Position numbers and translations under genes: made by a program
Assembly (NCBI GenBank): GCA_038321615.1
Contig: JBBQFC010000008.1
Coordinates: forward strand, 10,853-74,852
Length of the DNA: 64,000 nt
Direction of reading: 5' to 3'
From: JBBQFC01 sp038321615
GTDB taxonomy: Bacteria; Bacteroidota; Bacteroidia; Flavobacteriales_D; Cryomorphaceae
Shown: positions 1 to 7,353 of the stretch, piece after piece
Numbering within the stretch: the stretch's first letter is position 1
Layout: every line of letters starts with the position of its first letter
Notes under the pieces: model-generated
Database searches by the model: none
What the model was told of the DNA's origin: nothing
What the model saw: the letters and a program-made list of their open reading frames with translations, nothing else

Positions 1-1
1 G

Positions 2-778
2 ATTGCCAGCACCTTTGCCGAGATTACTACCAATGTTCCGGAGAAATCGCTCTTAGAGGTTATCTCCAAGACAGGTGGTCGAAACAATCAAGGGCGTATG
101 ACCATGCGCTATGTAGGTGGTGGGCACAAACGACGCTACCGCATTATCGACTTCAAACGCGATAAGCATGGAATGGATGCCGTAGTAGAAACTATCGAAT
201 ACGATCCAAACCGCACTTCGCGCATTGCTCTGGTAAAATATACCGATGGCGAGAAACGATATATCCTTGCTCCCCAAGGTTTGGAAGTAGGTAAAGTATT
301 GCGCAGCGGTACAGGCGAATCACCCGAAGTGGGCAATGCCCTTCCCCTGAAAGACATTCCACTCGGTACTATTATTCACAATATTGAAATGCGACCAGGA
401 CAAGGTGGTATCATGGCTCGCGGAGCAGGTACCTTTGCGCAGCTCAATGCCCGCGATGGTAAGTACGCTATTTTGCGTATGCCTTCTGGCGAGTCGCGAA
501 TGATACTTGTGGAATGTATGGCTACCATTGGCACGGTGAGTAACTCGGAGCACTCGCTTGAGCGTTCTGGTAAGGCCGGTCGATCGCGATGGAAAGGACG
601 TCGTCCTCGGGTTCGTGGGGTAGTAATGAATCCAGTAGATCACCCGATGGGTGGTGGTGAAGGTCGAAACTCCGGTGGATTGCCACGCTCACGCAAAGGT
701 ATTCCTGCTAAAGGGTTTAAAACTCGTCACAAGAAGAAAGCATCGAATAAGTACATCATCGAACGCAAAAAGAAATAA
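2..778 (+). CDS. rplB: 50S ribosomal protein L2 (5' end outside window)
   Basis: L2 binds 23S rRNA at the peptidyl-transferase centre and bridges the subunits. The reading frame is open from base 2 and begins with IASTFAEITTNVPEKSLL, which belongs well inside the N-terminus of Bacteroidota L2. An ATG at 98 is therefore internal, and the true start lies upstream of the window; about 16 residues are missing if the protein has the usual 274. The C-terminal RNA-binding region with VRGVVMNPVDHPMGGGEGR (residues about 210-230 of the full protein) is intact and contains the conserved histidine. It is followed after 7 bases by rpsS in the S10 operon order. The family is certain. Confidence 0.97.
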   Translation: MASTFAEITTNVPEKSLLEVISKTGGRNNQGRMTMRYVGGGHKRRYRIIDFKRDKHGMDAVVETIEYDPNRTSRIALVKYTDGEKRYILAPQGLEVGKVLRSGTGESPEVGNALPLKDIPLGTIIHNIEMRPGQGGIMARGAGTFAQLNARDGKYAILRMPSGESRMILVECMATIGTVSNSEHSLERSGKAGRSRWKGRRPRVRGVVMNPVDHPMGGGEGRNSGGLPRSRKGIPAKGFKTRHKKKASNKYIIERKKK

Positions 779-785
779 TTGAGAA

Positions 786-1064
786 ATGAGCAGATCACTC
801 AAAAAACCCCCGTTCGTTCACTACAAGCTTAATGCGCGTGTGGAAGACGCCCAGGCGAATGCCAAGAAATCGGTTATCAAAACCTGGTCGCGTGCCAGCA
901 CAATAACTCCCGATTTTGTGGGTCTCACCATAGCGGTGCACAATGGAAATAAATTTATTCCGGTTTACGTTACGGAAAATATGGTAGGACACAAACTCGG
1001 TGAGTTTTCTCCAACCCGTACTTTCCGCGGCCATGCTGGTAATCGAAAAGATAAGAAGAAGTAA
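786..1064 (+). CDS. rpsS: 30S ribosomal protein S19
   Basis: S19 contacts 16S rRNA in the head of the small subunit together with S13. The 92-residue product has the normal length and the family signature MVGHKLGEFSPTRTFRGHAG near residues 68-87, followed by a short lysine-rich tail. It lies between rplB and rplV, the universal order of the S10 operon, and has no promoter of its own that I can see. Confidence 0.97.
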   Translation: MSRSLKKPPFVHYKLNARVEDAQANAKKSVIKTWSRASTITPDFVGLTIAVHNGNKFIPVYVTENMVGHKLGEFSPTRTFRGHAGNRKDKKK

Positions 1065-1095
1065 AGTTCCCTCGGGTTCATAAATCTCACCAATC

Positions 1096-1491
1096 ATGGG
1101 TTTAAGAAAGAAAATAGCAGCTGATAAGCGCAAAGAAGAGCGAAAGAAAATCGCCTTCGCTAAGCTGAACAATGTGCCTACATCTCCACGCAAAATGCGT
1201 TTGGTGGTCGACGTAGTGCGTGGCCAAGAAGTATTGAAGGCATTAAATATGCTCAAATTCATGCCTCAGGATGCTGCACGTCGTGTAGAAAAACTGGTCC
1301 TTTCTGCTTTGGCCAACTGGCAAGCAAAAAATGAAGGACAAGAAGCCGATCAAGCAGGATTGGTCATAAAAGAAATTTTTGTAGATGGTGGTCGAATGCT
1401 GAAGCGTTTACGACCAGCTCCGCAAGGTAGAGCTCACCGCATTCGCAAGCGCTCAAACCACGTAACAATAATATTAGATAGCGCCAAGTAA
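1096..1491 (+). CDS. rplV: 50S ribosomal protein L22
   Basis: L22 binds 23S rRNA and lines the peptide exit tunnel with its extended beta hairpin. The 131-residue protein carries a lysine-rich N-terminal extension (MGLRKKIAADKRKEERKK) before the conserved core starting at FAKLNNVPTSPRKMRLV. The hairpin tip and the C-terminal PAPQGRAHRIRKRSNHVTI are both present. The N-terminal extension is typical of Bacteroidota L22 and supports the ATG at 1096. rpsC follows after 2 bases. Confidence 0.97.
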   Translation: MGLRKKIAADKRKEERKKIAFAKLNNVPTSPRKMRLVVDVVRGQEVLKALNMLKFMPQDAARRVEKLVLSALANWQAKNEGQEADQAGLVIKEIFVDGGRMLKRLRPAPQGRAHRIRKRSNHVTIILDSAK

Positions 1492-1493
1492 TT

Positions 1494-2291
1494 ATGGGAC
1501 AAAAGACCAATCCGATAGGTAATCGATTAGGGTTCATCCGAGGCTGGGATTCAAACTGGTTCGGTGGACGACATTACGCAGATAAAATCGTTGAAGACGA
1601 TAAAATCCGTCAGTACCTGAAAGTGCGCCTTATTAAAGCCGGGGTAGCCGCTATTATTATCGAGCGCACACTTAAGCTTGTGACCGTTACCATCAAAACT
1701 GCTCGCCCAGGTGTAATTATTGGCCGCGGAGGCACGGAAGTCGATAAGCTCAAAGAAGAGCTTAAAAAATTGACCAATAAGGACGTTCAGATCAACATAT
1801 TCGAGATCAAACGCCCAGAGCTTGATGCTCGCTTGGTGGCCGACGGTATCGCACGCCAGATTGAAGGCCGTGTTTCTTTCCGGCGCGCAGTTAAAATGTC
1901 CATAGCCTCTACCATGCGTATGGGTGCAGAAGGAATTAAGGTGGTAGTTTCAGGTCGTTTGAATGGCGCTGAAATGGCACGTACAGAAGGGTATAAAGAA
2001 GGTCGTACACCGCTCCATACTTTCCGCGCCGATATCGATTATGCGCTGTCGGAAGCTCACACTAAAATGGGTCGCTTAGGAGTGAAAGTTTGGATTTGCA
2101 AAGGTGAAGTTTACGGTAAGAGAGATTTATCGCCCAATATAGAGACCGGCAAAACACCAATGGCCATGAAAGGCGGAGATCGCGGTGGAGACCGTGAGCG
2201 TCCGTCAGGTCCTCGCAAGCCACGCGGCGGTGGTGCTGGTGGAGACCGCAGCCGTGAAGGTGGTGCAGGTGGAAATCGCAGGAGATCATAA
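1494..2291 (+). CDS. rpsC: 30S ribosomal protein S3 with Gly/Arg-rich tail
   Basis: S3 sits at the mRNA entry site of the small subunit. The product starts MGQKTNPIGNRLGFIRGWDS, and residues about 60-100 hold the KH domain with PGVIIGRGGTEV. The C-terminal S3 domain ends near KVWICKGEVYG (about residue 205). It is followed by a disordered tail of about 45 residues rich in Gly, Arg and Asp with repeats of GGDR/GGAGG type. The tail makes the protein (265 residues) longer than the E. coli form (233); similar tails occur in other Bacteroidota. It is cotranscribed with rplV (2-base gap). Confidence 0.97.
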   Translation: MGQKTNPIGNRLGFIRGWDSNWFGGRHYADKIVEDDKIRQYLKVRLIKAGVAAIIIERTLKLVTVTIKTARPGVIIGRGGTEVDKLKEELKKLTNKDVQINIFEIKRPELDARLVADGIARQIEGRVSFRRAVKMSIASTMRMGAEGIKVVVSGRLNGAEMARTEGYKEGRTPLHTFRADIDYALSEAHTKMGRLGVKVWICKGEVYGKRDLSPNIETGKTPMAMKGGDRGGDRERPSGPRKPRGGGAGGDRSREGGAGGNRRRS

Positions 2292-2317
2292 TTTCAGTAG
2301 TTTAAGAACATACAGCA

Positions 2318-2740
2318 ATGTTACAACCTAAAAAAACCAAGTACAGAAAGATGCAGAAAGGGCGTATCAAGGGTATTGCTACCCGCGGTGCACTGGTCTC
2401 TTTCGGTTCTTTCGGTATTAAAACATTAGACGAAGGTTTTATTACCGCCCGTCAGATTGAAGCCGCTCGTATAGCTGTTACACGTTATATGAAACGGGAA
2501 GGAAAAGTGTGGATTCGTATATTTCCAGACAAACCCATTACCGCAAAACCAGCCGAAGTACGGATGGGTAAAGGTAAGGGTGCCCCTAGCCACTGGGTTG
2601 CACCAGTGCGTCCAGGTCGAATGTTGTTCGAGTGCGATGGTGTAACGTTGGCAGTAGCTCAAGAAGCGATGCGTCTTGCAGCTCAAAAGCTGCCAGTGAA
2701 AACCAAATTTGTTGTTCGTCGCGATTACGTTGAATCATAA
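2318..2740 (+). CDS. rplP: 50S ribosomal protein L16
   Basis: L16 helps to position tRNA in the A site of the large subunit. The 140-residue product has the family length. It carries the N-terminal KTKYRKMQKGRIKG and the central GKGKGAPSHWVAPVRPGRMLFE segment. The conserved internal motif around residue 80 (arginine in the HWVAPVRPG region) is intact. It lies between rpsC and rpmC, 5 bases before the latter. Confidence 0.97.
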   Translation: MLQPKKTKYRKMQKGRIKGIATRGALVSFGSFGIKTLDEGFITARQIEAARIAVTRYMKREGKVWIRIFPDKPITAKPAEVRMGKGKGAPSHWVAPVRPGRMLFECDGVTLAVAQEAMRLAAQKLPVKTKFVVRRDYVES

Positions 2741-2745
2741 GCATT

Positions 2746-2940
2746 ATGAAAGCTAAAGAAATCAAAGATCTCACCACTCCAGAAGTGAAAGAGAAGATGG
2801 AAATCGAAGTAGAGAACTACGCAAAAATGCGGATGAATCATACGGTTGCTGCATTCGAAAATCCACTGCTGTTGCGCTTCAAGCGTCGAGAAATTGCCCG
2901 CTTGAAAACGGAAATGCGAAAAAGAGAATTGGCTAAGTAA
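2746..2940 (+). CDS. rpmC: 50S ribosomal protein L29
   Basis: L29 is a small two-helix protein at the exit of the ribosomal tunnel, where it helps to dock signal recognition particle and trigger factor. The 64-residue product begins MKAKEIKDLTTPEVKEKMEI and has the ENPLLLRFKRREIARLKTEMRKR helix. Its stop codon overlaps the start of rpsQ by one base (TAATG), so translation of the pair is probably coupled. Confidence 0.96.
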   Translation: MKAKEIKDLTTPEVKEKMEIEVENYAKMRMNHTVAAFENPLLLRFKRREIARLKTEMRKRELAK

Positions 2941-3233
2941 TGGCAAACACGGAAAACATGTCAGTAGAAGAGACCACCACAGAAAGAAATTTGCGCAAGC
3001 AGCGCGTTGGGGTAGTGACCAGCAATAAAATGCAGAAGTCTATCACCGTAGTGGTAGAGCGTAAAGTGAAGCACCCCCTTTACGGAAAGTTTGTAAAGAA
3101 CACTTCCAAATTTACTGCGCACGACGAGAAGAATGATTGCAACATCGGGGATACCGTGCGCATTATGGAAACTCGTCCACTGAGCAAGAAGAAGAACTGG
3201 AGGCTTGTAGAAATTATTGAACGAGCTAAATAA
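2940..3233 (+). CDS. rpsQ: 30S ribosomal protein S17
   Basis: S17 is a primary 16S rRNA-binding protein with an OB fold. The core from RNLRKQRVGVVTSNKMQKS onward matches the family, including HPLYGKFVKNTSKFTAHDE. The start at 2940 overlaps the rpmC stop by one base; a second ATG at 2958 would give a product six residues shorter, and the sequence alone does not decide between them. The length of 97 residues is within the range for Bacteroidota S17. Confidence 0.96.
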   Translation: MANTENMSVEETTTERNLRKQRVGVVTSNKMQKSITVVVERKVKHPLYGKFVKNTSKFTAHDEKNDCNIGDTVRIMETRPLSKKKNWRLVEIIERAK

Positions 3234-3242
3234 GATACTAAG

Positions 3243-3611
3243 ATGATTCAGCAGGAAAGCCGGCTAAAAGTTGCCGATAATAGTGGAGCAAAAGAAGTGC
3301 TCTGTATCCGTGTCCTCGGAGGCACTCGCCGCAGATATGCATCGATCGGCGATAAGATTGTGGTTTCTGTTAAAGACGCCATGCCTTCCGGCAACGTGAA
3401 GAAAGGTATTGTTTCAAAAGCTGTGGTAGTGCGCACCACGAAAGAAGTGCGCCGAGCCGATGGATCGTATATCCGCTTTGACGACAATGCCGTGGTTTTG
3501 CTCAACAATGCCGGTGAAATGCGAGGTACTCGTATTTTCGGCCCAGTTGCCCGCGAACTGCGCGACAAGCAATTTATGAAAATTGTTTCCCTCGCACCCG
3601 AAGTACTATAA
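3243..3611 (+). CDS. rplN: 50S ribosomal protein L14
   Basis: L14 forms part of the subunit interface and is the docking site of the silencing factor RsfS, whose gene also lies in this window at 60699-61073. The 122-residue product has the canonical length, starts MIQQESRLKVADNSGAKEVL and ends with the conserved GTRIFGPVARELRDKQFMKIVSLAPEVL region. It opens the classical spc operon gene order. Confidence 0.97.
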   Translation: MIQQESRLKVADNSGAKEVLCIRVLGGTRRRYASIGDKIVVSVKDAMPSGNVKKGIVSKAVVVRTTKEVRRADGSYIRFDDNAVVLLNNAGEMRGTRIFGPVARELRDKQFMKIVSLAPEVL

Positions 3612-3630
3612 TGCTCCAAAGAGAGAAGAA

Positions 3631-3945
3631 ATGAAAACGCACATTAAAAAAGACGATTCGGTAATAGTTCTCAGTGGCAATGCCAAAGGAGAGAAAGGTC
3701 GCGTCGTGTCGGTGGATCGCGAGAAGTCGCGAGCTATCGTAGAAGGACTTAACTTAGTATCGAAGCACGCTAAGCCTAGCGCTGCGAATCCCCAAGGTGG
3801 AATCACTAAAAAGGAAGCGCCAATTCACGTATCCAACCTACAGCTGGTCGATGCTAAAACCGGCAAAGGAAGCCGCGTGGGTTACAAGAAAAACAGCGAA
3901 GGAAAATCAGTTCGTTTCCTTAAAAAAACCGGAGAAGAAATCTAA
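3631..3945 (+). CDS. rplX: 50S ribosomal protein L24
   Basis: L24 initiates large-subunit assembly and carries a KOW motif. An open frame extends upstream to 3583 inside rplN, but the family begins with MKTHIKKDDSVIVLSGNAKG. The ATG at 3631 is preceded by the purine-rich GAGAGAAGAA, so I take that start (104 residues). The KOW segment KGEKGRVVSVDREKSRAIVEGLN (residues about 18-40) and the PQGGITKKEAPIHVSNLQLV region are present. Confidence 0.95.
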   Translation: MKTHIKKDDSVIVLSGNAKGEKGRVVSVDREKSRAIVEGLNLVSKHAKPSAANPQGGITKKEAPIHVSNLQLVDAKTGKGSRVGYKKNSEGKSVRFLKKTGEEI

Positions 3946-3948
3946 GCC

Positions 3949-4497
3949 ATGTACACGCCTCGATTAAAAACAAAATATTCGGAAGAAGTAGTTCCATCAC
4001 TCCAGAAGGAGTTTGGCTACAAATCTTCCATGGAAGTACCACGCCTCCAAAAGATTTGCCTCAACCAAGGTTTGGGCGACGCCGTGGCCGATAAGAAATT
4101 GGTTGATACCGCCATCGGTGAGATGTCTACCATTGCCGGCCAAAAGGCTGTGCCAACTTACTCGCGAAAGGATATCTCTAACTTCAAATTGCGTAAGGGC
4201 ATGCCAATTGGAGCTCGTGTTACGCTGCGAGGAGACCGTATGTATGAGTTTCTTGATAGACTTATTACAGTGGCGCTTCCACGTACCCGCGACTTCCGCG
4301 GAGTGAAGGTTACAGGTTTCGACGGTCGAGGCAATTTCACCATGGGTGTGAAGGAGCAGATCGTGTTTCCGGAAATCAATATTGAAAAGGTTAACAAAAT
4401 CAATGGAATGGATATCACGTTTGTAACTTCGGCCGGCAACGACGAAGAAGCAAAAGCGCTCTTGAAAGAGTTCGGGTTTCCTTTCACCAAAAAATAA
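3949..4497 (+). CDS. rplE: 50S ribosomal protein L5
   Basis: L5 binds 5S rRNA and contacts the P-site tRNA elbow. The 182-residue product starts MYTPRLKTKYSEEVVPSL and contains the conserved VPRLQKICLNQGLGDA, KLRKGMPIGARVTLRG and FPEINIEKVNKINGMDIT segments in order. It is close to the 179-residue family norm and shows no insertion or truncation. Gap to rplX is 3 bases. Confidence 0.97.
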   Translation: MYTPRLKTKYSEEVVPSLQKEFGYKSSMEVPRLQKICLNQGLGDAVADKKLVDTAIGEMSTIAGQKAVPTYSRKDISNFKLRKGMPIGARVTLRGDRMYEFLDRLITVALPRTRDFRGVKVTGFDGRGNFTMGVKEQIVFPEINIEKVNKINGMDITFVTSAGNDEEAKALLKEFGFPFTKK

Positions 4498-4509
4498 GAA
4501 CGCACAGAA

Positions 4510-4779
4510 ATGGCTAAAGAATCAATGAAGGCCCGCGAGCGCAAACGCCAGAGAATGGTAGACCACTATGCGGATAAACGAGCAGCTTTGAAGAAAGCAG
4601 GAGATTGGGACGCACTCCAAAAGCTTCCTAAGAATTCATCGAAAGTGCGTTTGCACAATCGTTGTCTCCTTACTGGTCGTCCGCGTGGATATATGCGTCA
4701 GTTTGGACTTTCGCGTGTTACTTTCCGCGAAATGGCTCTCGACGGTAAGATTCCAGGTGTTAAAAAAGCCAGTTGGTAA
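4510..4779 (+). CDS. rpsN: 30S ribosomal protein S14, zinc-free form
   Basis: S14 is a late-binding protein of the 30S head. The 89-residue product ends with the signature TGRPRGYMRQFGLSRVTFRE and GKIPGVKKASW. It lacks the two CxxC pairs of the short zinc-binding S14 and contains a single cysteine (HNRCLL), so it is the zinc-independent form. It sits in the normal spc position between rplE and rpsH. Confidence 0.96.
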   Translation: MAKESMKARERKRQRMVDHYADKRAALKKAGDWDALQKLPKNSSKVRLHNRCLLTGRPRGYMRQFGLSRVTFREMALDGKIPGVKKASW

Positions 4780-4797
4780 TATTTAAAGGTAAAGATC

Positions 4798-5196
4798 ATG
4801 TACTCCGACCCAATTTCAGATTATTTAACCCGCGTGCGCAATGCCATCATGGCTCGCAAACGTGTAGTTGAAATTCCAGCATCAAACATTAAGAAAGAGA
4901 TGACCAAAATCCTCATGGATAAAGGTTATATCCTAAACTATAAGTTTGACGACAATGCGGTGCAAGGCACTATTAAAATCGCCTTAAAGTACCACCCGGT
5001 AACGAAGATTCCAGCAATCAAGAAATTGGAGCGTGTTTCCAGTCCCGGTCTGCGTCAGTACACAGGGTCGAAAGACATTCCACGCGTTTTAAACGGCTTG
5101 GGCGTCTCCATACTTTCTACTTCTAAAGGTTTAATGACCGATAAAGAGGCGCGGGTTCAAAATATCGGTGGCGAAATACTCTGCCAAGTATATTAA
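4798..5196 (+). CDS. rpsH: 30S ribosomal protein S8
   Basis: S8 binds helix 21 of 16S rRNA and, in other bacteria, represses the spc operon by binding its mRNA. The 132-residue product begins MYSDPISDYLTRVRNAIMARK and ends with the conserved GLMTDKEARVQNIGGEILCQVY. All family blocks are in order and the length is standard. Confidence 0.97.
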   Translation: MYSDPISDYLTRVRNAIMARKRVVEIPASNIKKEMTKILMDKGYILNYKFDDNAVQGTIKIALKYHPVTKIPAIKKLERVSSPGLRQYTGSKDIPRVLNGLGVSILSTSKGLMTDKEARVQNIGGEILCQVY

Positions 5197-5219
5197 TTAA
5201 GATTAAAAGACAAAGAATT

Positions 5220-5774
5220 ATGTCACGTATAGGAAAGGCTCTGATCAATGTCCCAAGTGGTGTTACCATCACCATTAGCGAGGGTTCGGTATCAGTTAAA
5301 GGCCCGAAAGGCGAGTTGACCCAAGAAATTTCAGGCGCATTCGATATGCAAATGGAAGACGGTATCTTCCGCATTTTTCGAAAAAACGAAGAAAAAGAAA
5401 CCCGTGCTAAACACGGTCTTTACCGGGCATTGGTTAATAATATGGTGAAAGGTGTAAGCGAAGGCTACATTTTGAAACAAGAACTCGTGGGTGTAGGTTA
5501 CCGCGCAAAAACTACGGGTCAACAAGTAGAATTGTCCTTGGGATATTCGCACGCCATCGTGCTCGAAGTGCCCAACGAAATTAAAATCTCAGCCGACCAA
5601 GCGAAAGGGCAAAACCCAATTATCACGCTTGAATCGCACGATAAGCAATTGATTGGAATGGTAGCGGCGAAGATTCGCTCCTTCCGTAAACCCGAGCCAT
5701 ACAAAGGAAAAGGTATTCGCTTTGTAGGTGAGCAAGTAAGAAGAAAAGCCGGTAAGTCGGCCGGTAAAAAATAA
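5220..5774 (+). CDS. rplF: 50S ribosomal protein L6
   Basis: L6 lies at the base of the L7/L12 stalk near the factor-binding site. The 184-residue product starts MSRIGKALINVPSGVTITIS and has two related alpha/beta domains. The C-terminal signature PEPYKGKGIRFVGEQVRRKAGKS is present near residues 155-178. Standard length; rplR follows after 5 bases. Confidence 0.97.
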   Translation: MSRIGKALINVPSGVTITISEGSVSVKGPKGELTQEISGAFDMQMEDGIFRIFRKNEEKETRAKHGLYRALVNNMVKGVSEGYILKQELVGVGYRAKTTGQQVELSLGYSHAIVLEVPNEIKISADQAKGQNPIITLESHDKQLIGMVAAKIRSFRKPEPYKGKGIRFVGEQVRRKAGKSAGKK

Positions 5775-5779
5775 GTAAG

Positions 5780-6133
5780 ATGGCTAACAAGAAATCAGAG
5801 CGCCGAGCGCGCATCAAACGCAGTATCCGGAAGGACATGTTTGGTACAGCGGAACGTCCGCGGCTTAGTGTATATCGAAGCAATACGCAGATCTATGCCC
5901 AGATTATCGACGATACCGCCGGTAAGACGCTTATCTCCAGCGGTTCGCTGAAGAACGACGATGCCCAAAAGATCAATAAAGTGGAGCAGGCTAAGCTGAT
6001 CGGTAAAGATCTTGCCGAGAAAGCAGTAGCCGGCGGCATTACACAAGTTGTATTCGATCGAAACGGGTATCTCTACCACGGCCGAGTAAAATCATTAGCC
6101 GAAGCAGCACGCGAAGGCGGATTAATATTCTAA
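5780..6133 (+). CDS. rplR: 50S ribosomal protein L18
   Basis: L18 binds 5S rRNA together with L5 and anchors it to the large subunit. The 117-residue product has the basic N-terminus (KKSERRARIKRSIRK) followed by GTAERPRLSVYRSNTQIYAQ, and the C-terminal VFDRNGYLYHGRVKSLAEAAREGGL. Length and gene order are canonical. Confidence 0.97.
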   Translation: MANKKSERRARIKRSIRKDMFGTAERPRLSVYRSNTQIYAQIIDDTAGKTLISSGSLKNDDAQKINKVEQAKLIGKDLAEKAVAGGITQVVFDRNGYLYHGRVKSLAEAAREGGLIF

Positions 6134-6140
6134 GAAGAAA

Positions 6141-6659
6141 ATGGCAAAAGCAAACATAAAACGCGTAAAGTCGAGCGAGATCGAGCTCAAAGACAAATTG
6201 GTCGCCATCAACCGTGTAACCAAGGTTACCAAAGGTGGACGTACCTTTAGTTTCTCGGCTATCGTGGTAGTTGGAAACGAAAACGGCGTAGTAGGTCACG
6301 GCTTGGGTAAAGCCAAAGAAGTTACTACGGCGATCGCAAAAGGTATCGACGACGCTAAGAAAAATTTGATCAAAGTTCCGATTGTTAACGGTACGGTGCC
6401 GCATGATCAGTACGGTAAGTTTTCAGGTGCACGGGTACTTTTACGCCCCGCTTCAAACGGAACTGGCGTAATAGCCGGTGGTGCAATGCGCGCCGTGCTC
6501 GAGAGTGTGGGTGTGCATGATGTGCTTGCAAAATCGCAGGGATCGTCGAACCCCCACAATGTGGTAAAAGCTACCATCGATGCTCTAACCCAAATGCGCG
6601 ATGCTCGAGCAGTGGCTCAGCAACGCGGTATTAAAATGTATCGCGTTTTTAACGGCTAA
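6141..6659 (+). CDS. rpsE: 30S ribosomal protein S5
   Basis: S5 helps to set decoding accuracy and contacts mRNA at its entry point. The 172-residue product shows the double-stranded-RNA-binding type N-terminal domain (ELKDKLVAINRVTKVTKGGR, residues about 13-32). The C-terminal block PASNGTGVIAGGAMRAVLE near residues 100-120 is also conserved. Length is normal. Confidence 0.97.
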   Translation: MAKANIKRVKSSEIELKDKLVAINRVTKVTKGGRTFSFSAIVVVGNENGVVGHGLGKAKEVTTAIAKGIDDAKKNLIKVPIVNGTVPHDQYGKFSGARVLLRPASNGTGVIAGGAMRAVLESVGVHDVLAKSQGSSNPHNVVKATIDALTQMRDARAVAQQRGIKMYRVFNG

Positions 6660-6679
6660 TGCCCAATTGAATTTAAGTC

Positions 6680-6862
6680 ATGGCAAAACAAATTATTGTA
6701 ACACAGGTGCGAAGCGCAATCCGCAAGCCCAAAGATCAGAAAGCAACGCTTGAAGCTCTAGGCCTTAAGAAACTCAATCGCCCTGTTGAGAAAACCGCAT
6801 CTCCCGAAATTCTTGGGATGATCCGAAAAATTAAACATCTACTCAAAGTAGAAGACAAGTAA
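6680..6862 (+). CDS. rpmD: 50S ribosomal protein L30
   Basis: L30 is a small protein on the solvent side of the large subunit. The 60-residue product begins MAKQIIVTQVRSAIRKPKDQ and contains the KATLEALGLKKLNRPVEK core followed by GMIRKIKHLLKVE. It lies between rpsE and rplO as expected. Confidence 0.96.
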   Translation: MAKQIIVTQVRSAIRKPKDQKATLEALGLKKLNRPVEKTASPEILGMIRKIKHLLKVEDK

Positions 6863-6882
6863 TTGTAAATATCGAAGGAGAA

Positions 6883-7329
6883 ATGGATCTCAGTAATCTT
6901 AAGCCGGCCTCCGGCTCAACAAAAACCAAAAAGCGTCTCGGACGCGGCGAAGGTTCAGGCGCGGGCGATACCGCCGGTCGTGGACATAAAGGAGCTAAAT
7001 CGCGAAGCGGTTACAGCAAGAAACGTGGATTTGAAGGCGGGCAAATGCCCCTTCAGCGACGTGTTCCGAAATTTGGTTTTACAAATCACGGTCGCGTGAG
7101 CTATAAAGGTGTGAACCTTGACGTAATTGAGCGTTTAGCAACCGATAAGAAGATCGACACCTTCAGTCCAGAAGTATTTGTCGATAATGGGCTTTGCAGC
7201 AAGTCCGATTTGATCAAGATTCTTGGTCGAGGCCAGCTGAGCGCAAAAGTTAAAGTTACTGCCCATGCCTTTTCGGCTACAGCCAAAACGGCTATCGAAG
7301 GCAAAGGAGGCGAAGCAACACAATTATAA
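6883..7329 (+). CDS. rplO: 50S ribosomal protein L15
   Basis: L15 is an early assembly protein of the large subunit whose long Gly/Lys/Arg-rich N-terminal arm penetrates rRNA. Here the arm includes KKRLGRGEGSGAGDTAGRG and KGAKSRSGYSKKRGFEGGQM (residues about 16-57). The globular part ends with the family pattern of a helix rich in Ala before FSATAKTAIEGKGGEA. Length (148) is typical. secY follows 24 bases later. Confidence 0.97.
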   Translation: MDLSNLKPASGSTKTKKRLGRGEGSGAGDTAGRGHKGAKSRSGYSKKRGFEGGQMPLQRRVPKFGFTNHGRVSYKGVNLDVIERLATDKKIDTFSPEVFVDNGLCSKSDLIKILGRGQLSAKVKVTAHAFSATAKTAIEGKGGEATQL

Positions 7330-7353
7330 AGCAGAAAAGATCCCGCCCGCGGC

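Noticed and set aside
98..778. ATG at 98 as the start of rplB
   Set aside because: The frame is open further upstream and encodes conserved L2 residues, so the real start lies before the window.
3583..3630. Upstream extension of rplX into rplN
   Set aside because: The family N-terminus MKTHIKKDD begins at 3631, with a purine-rich ribosome-binding sequence before it.
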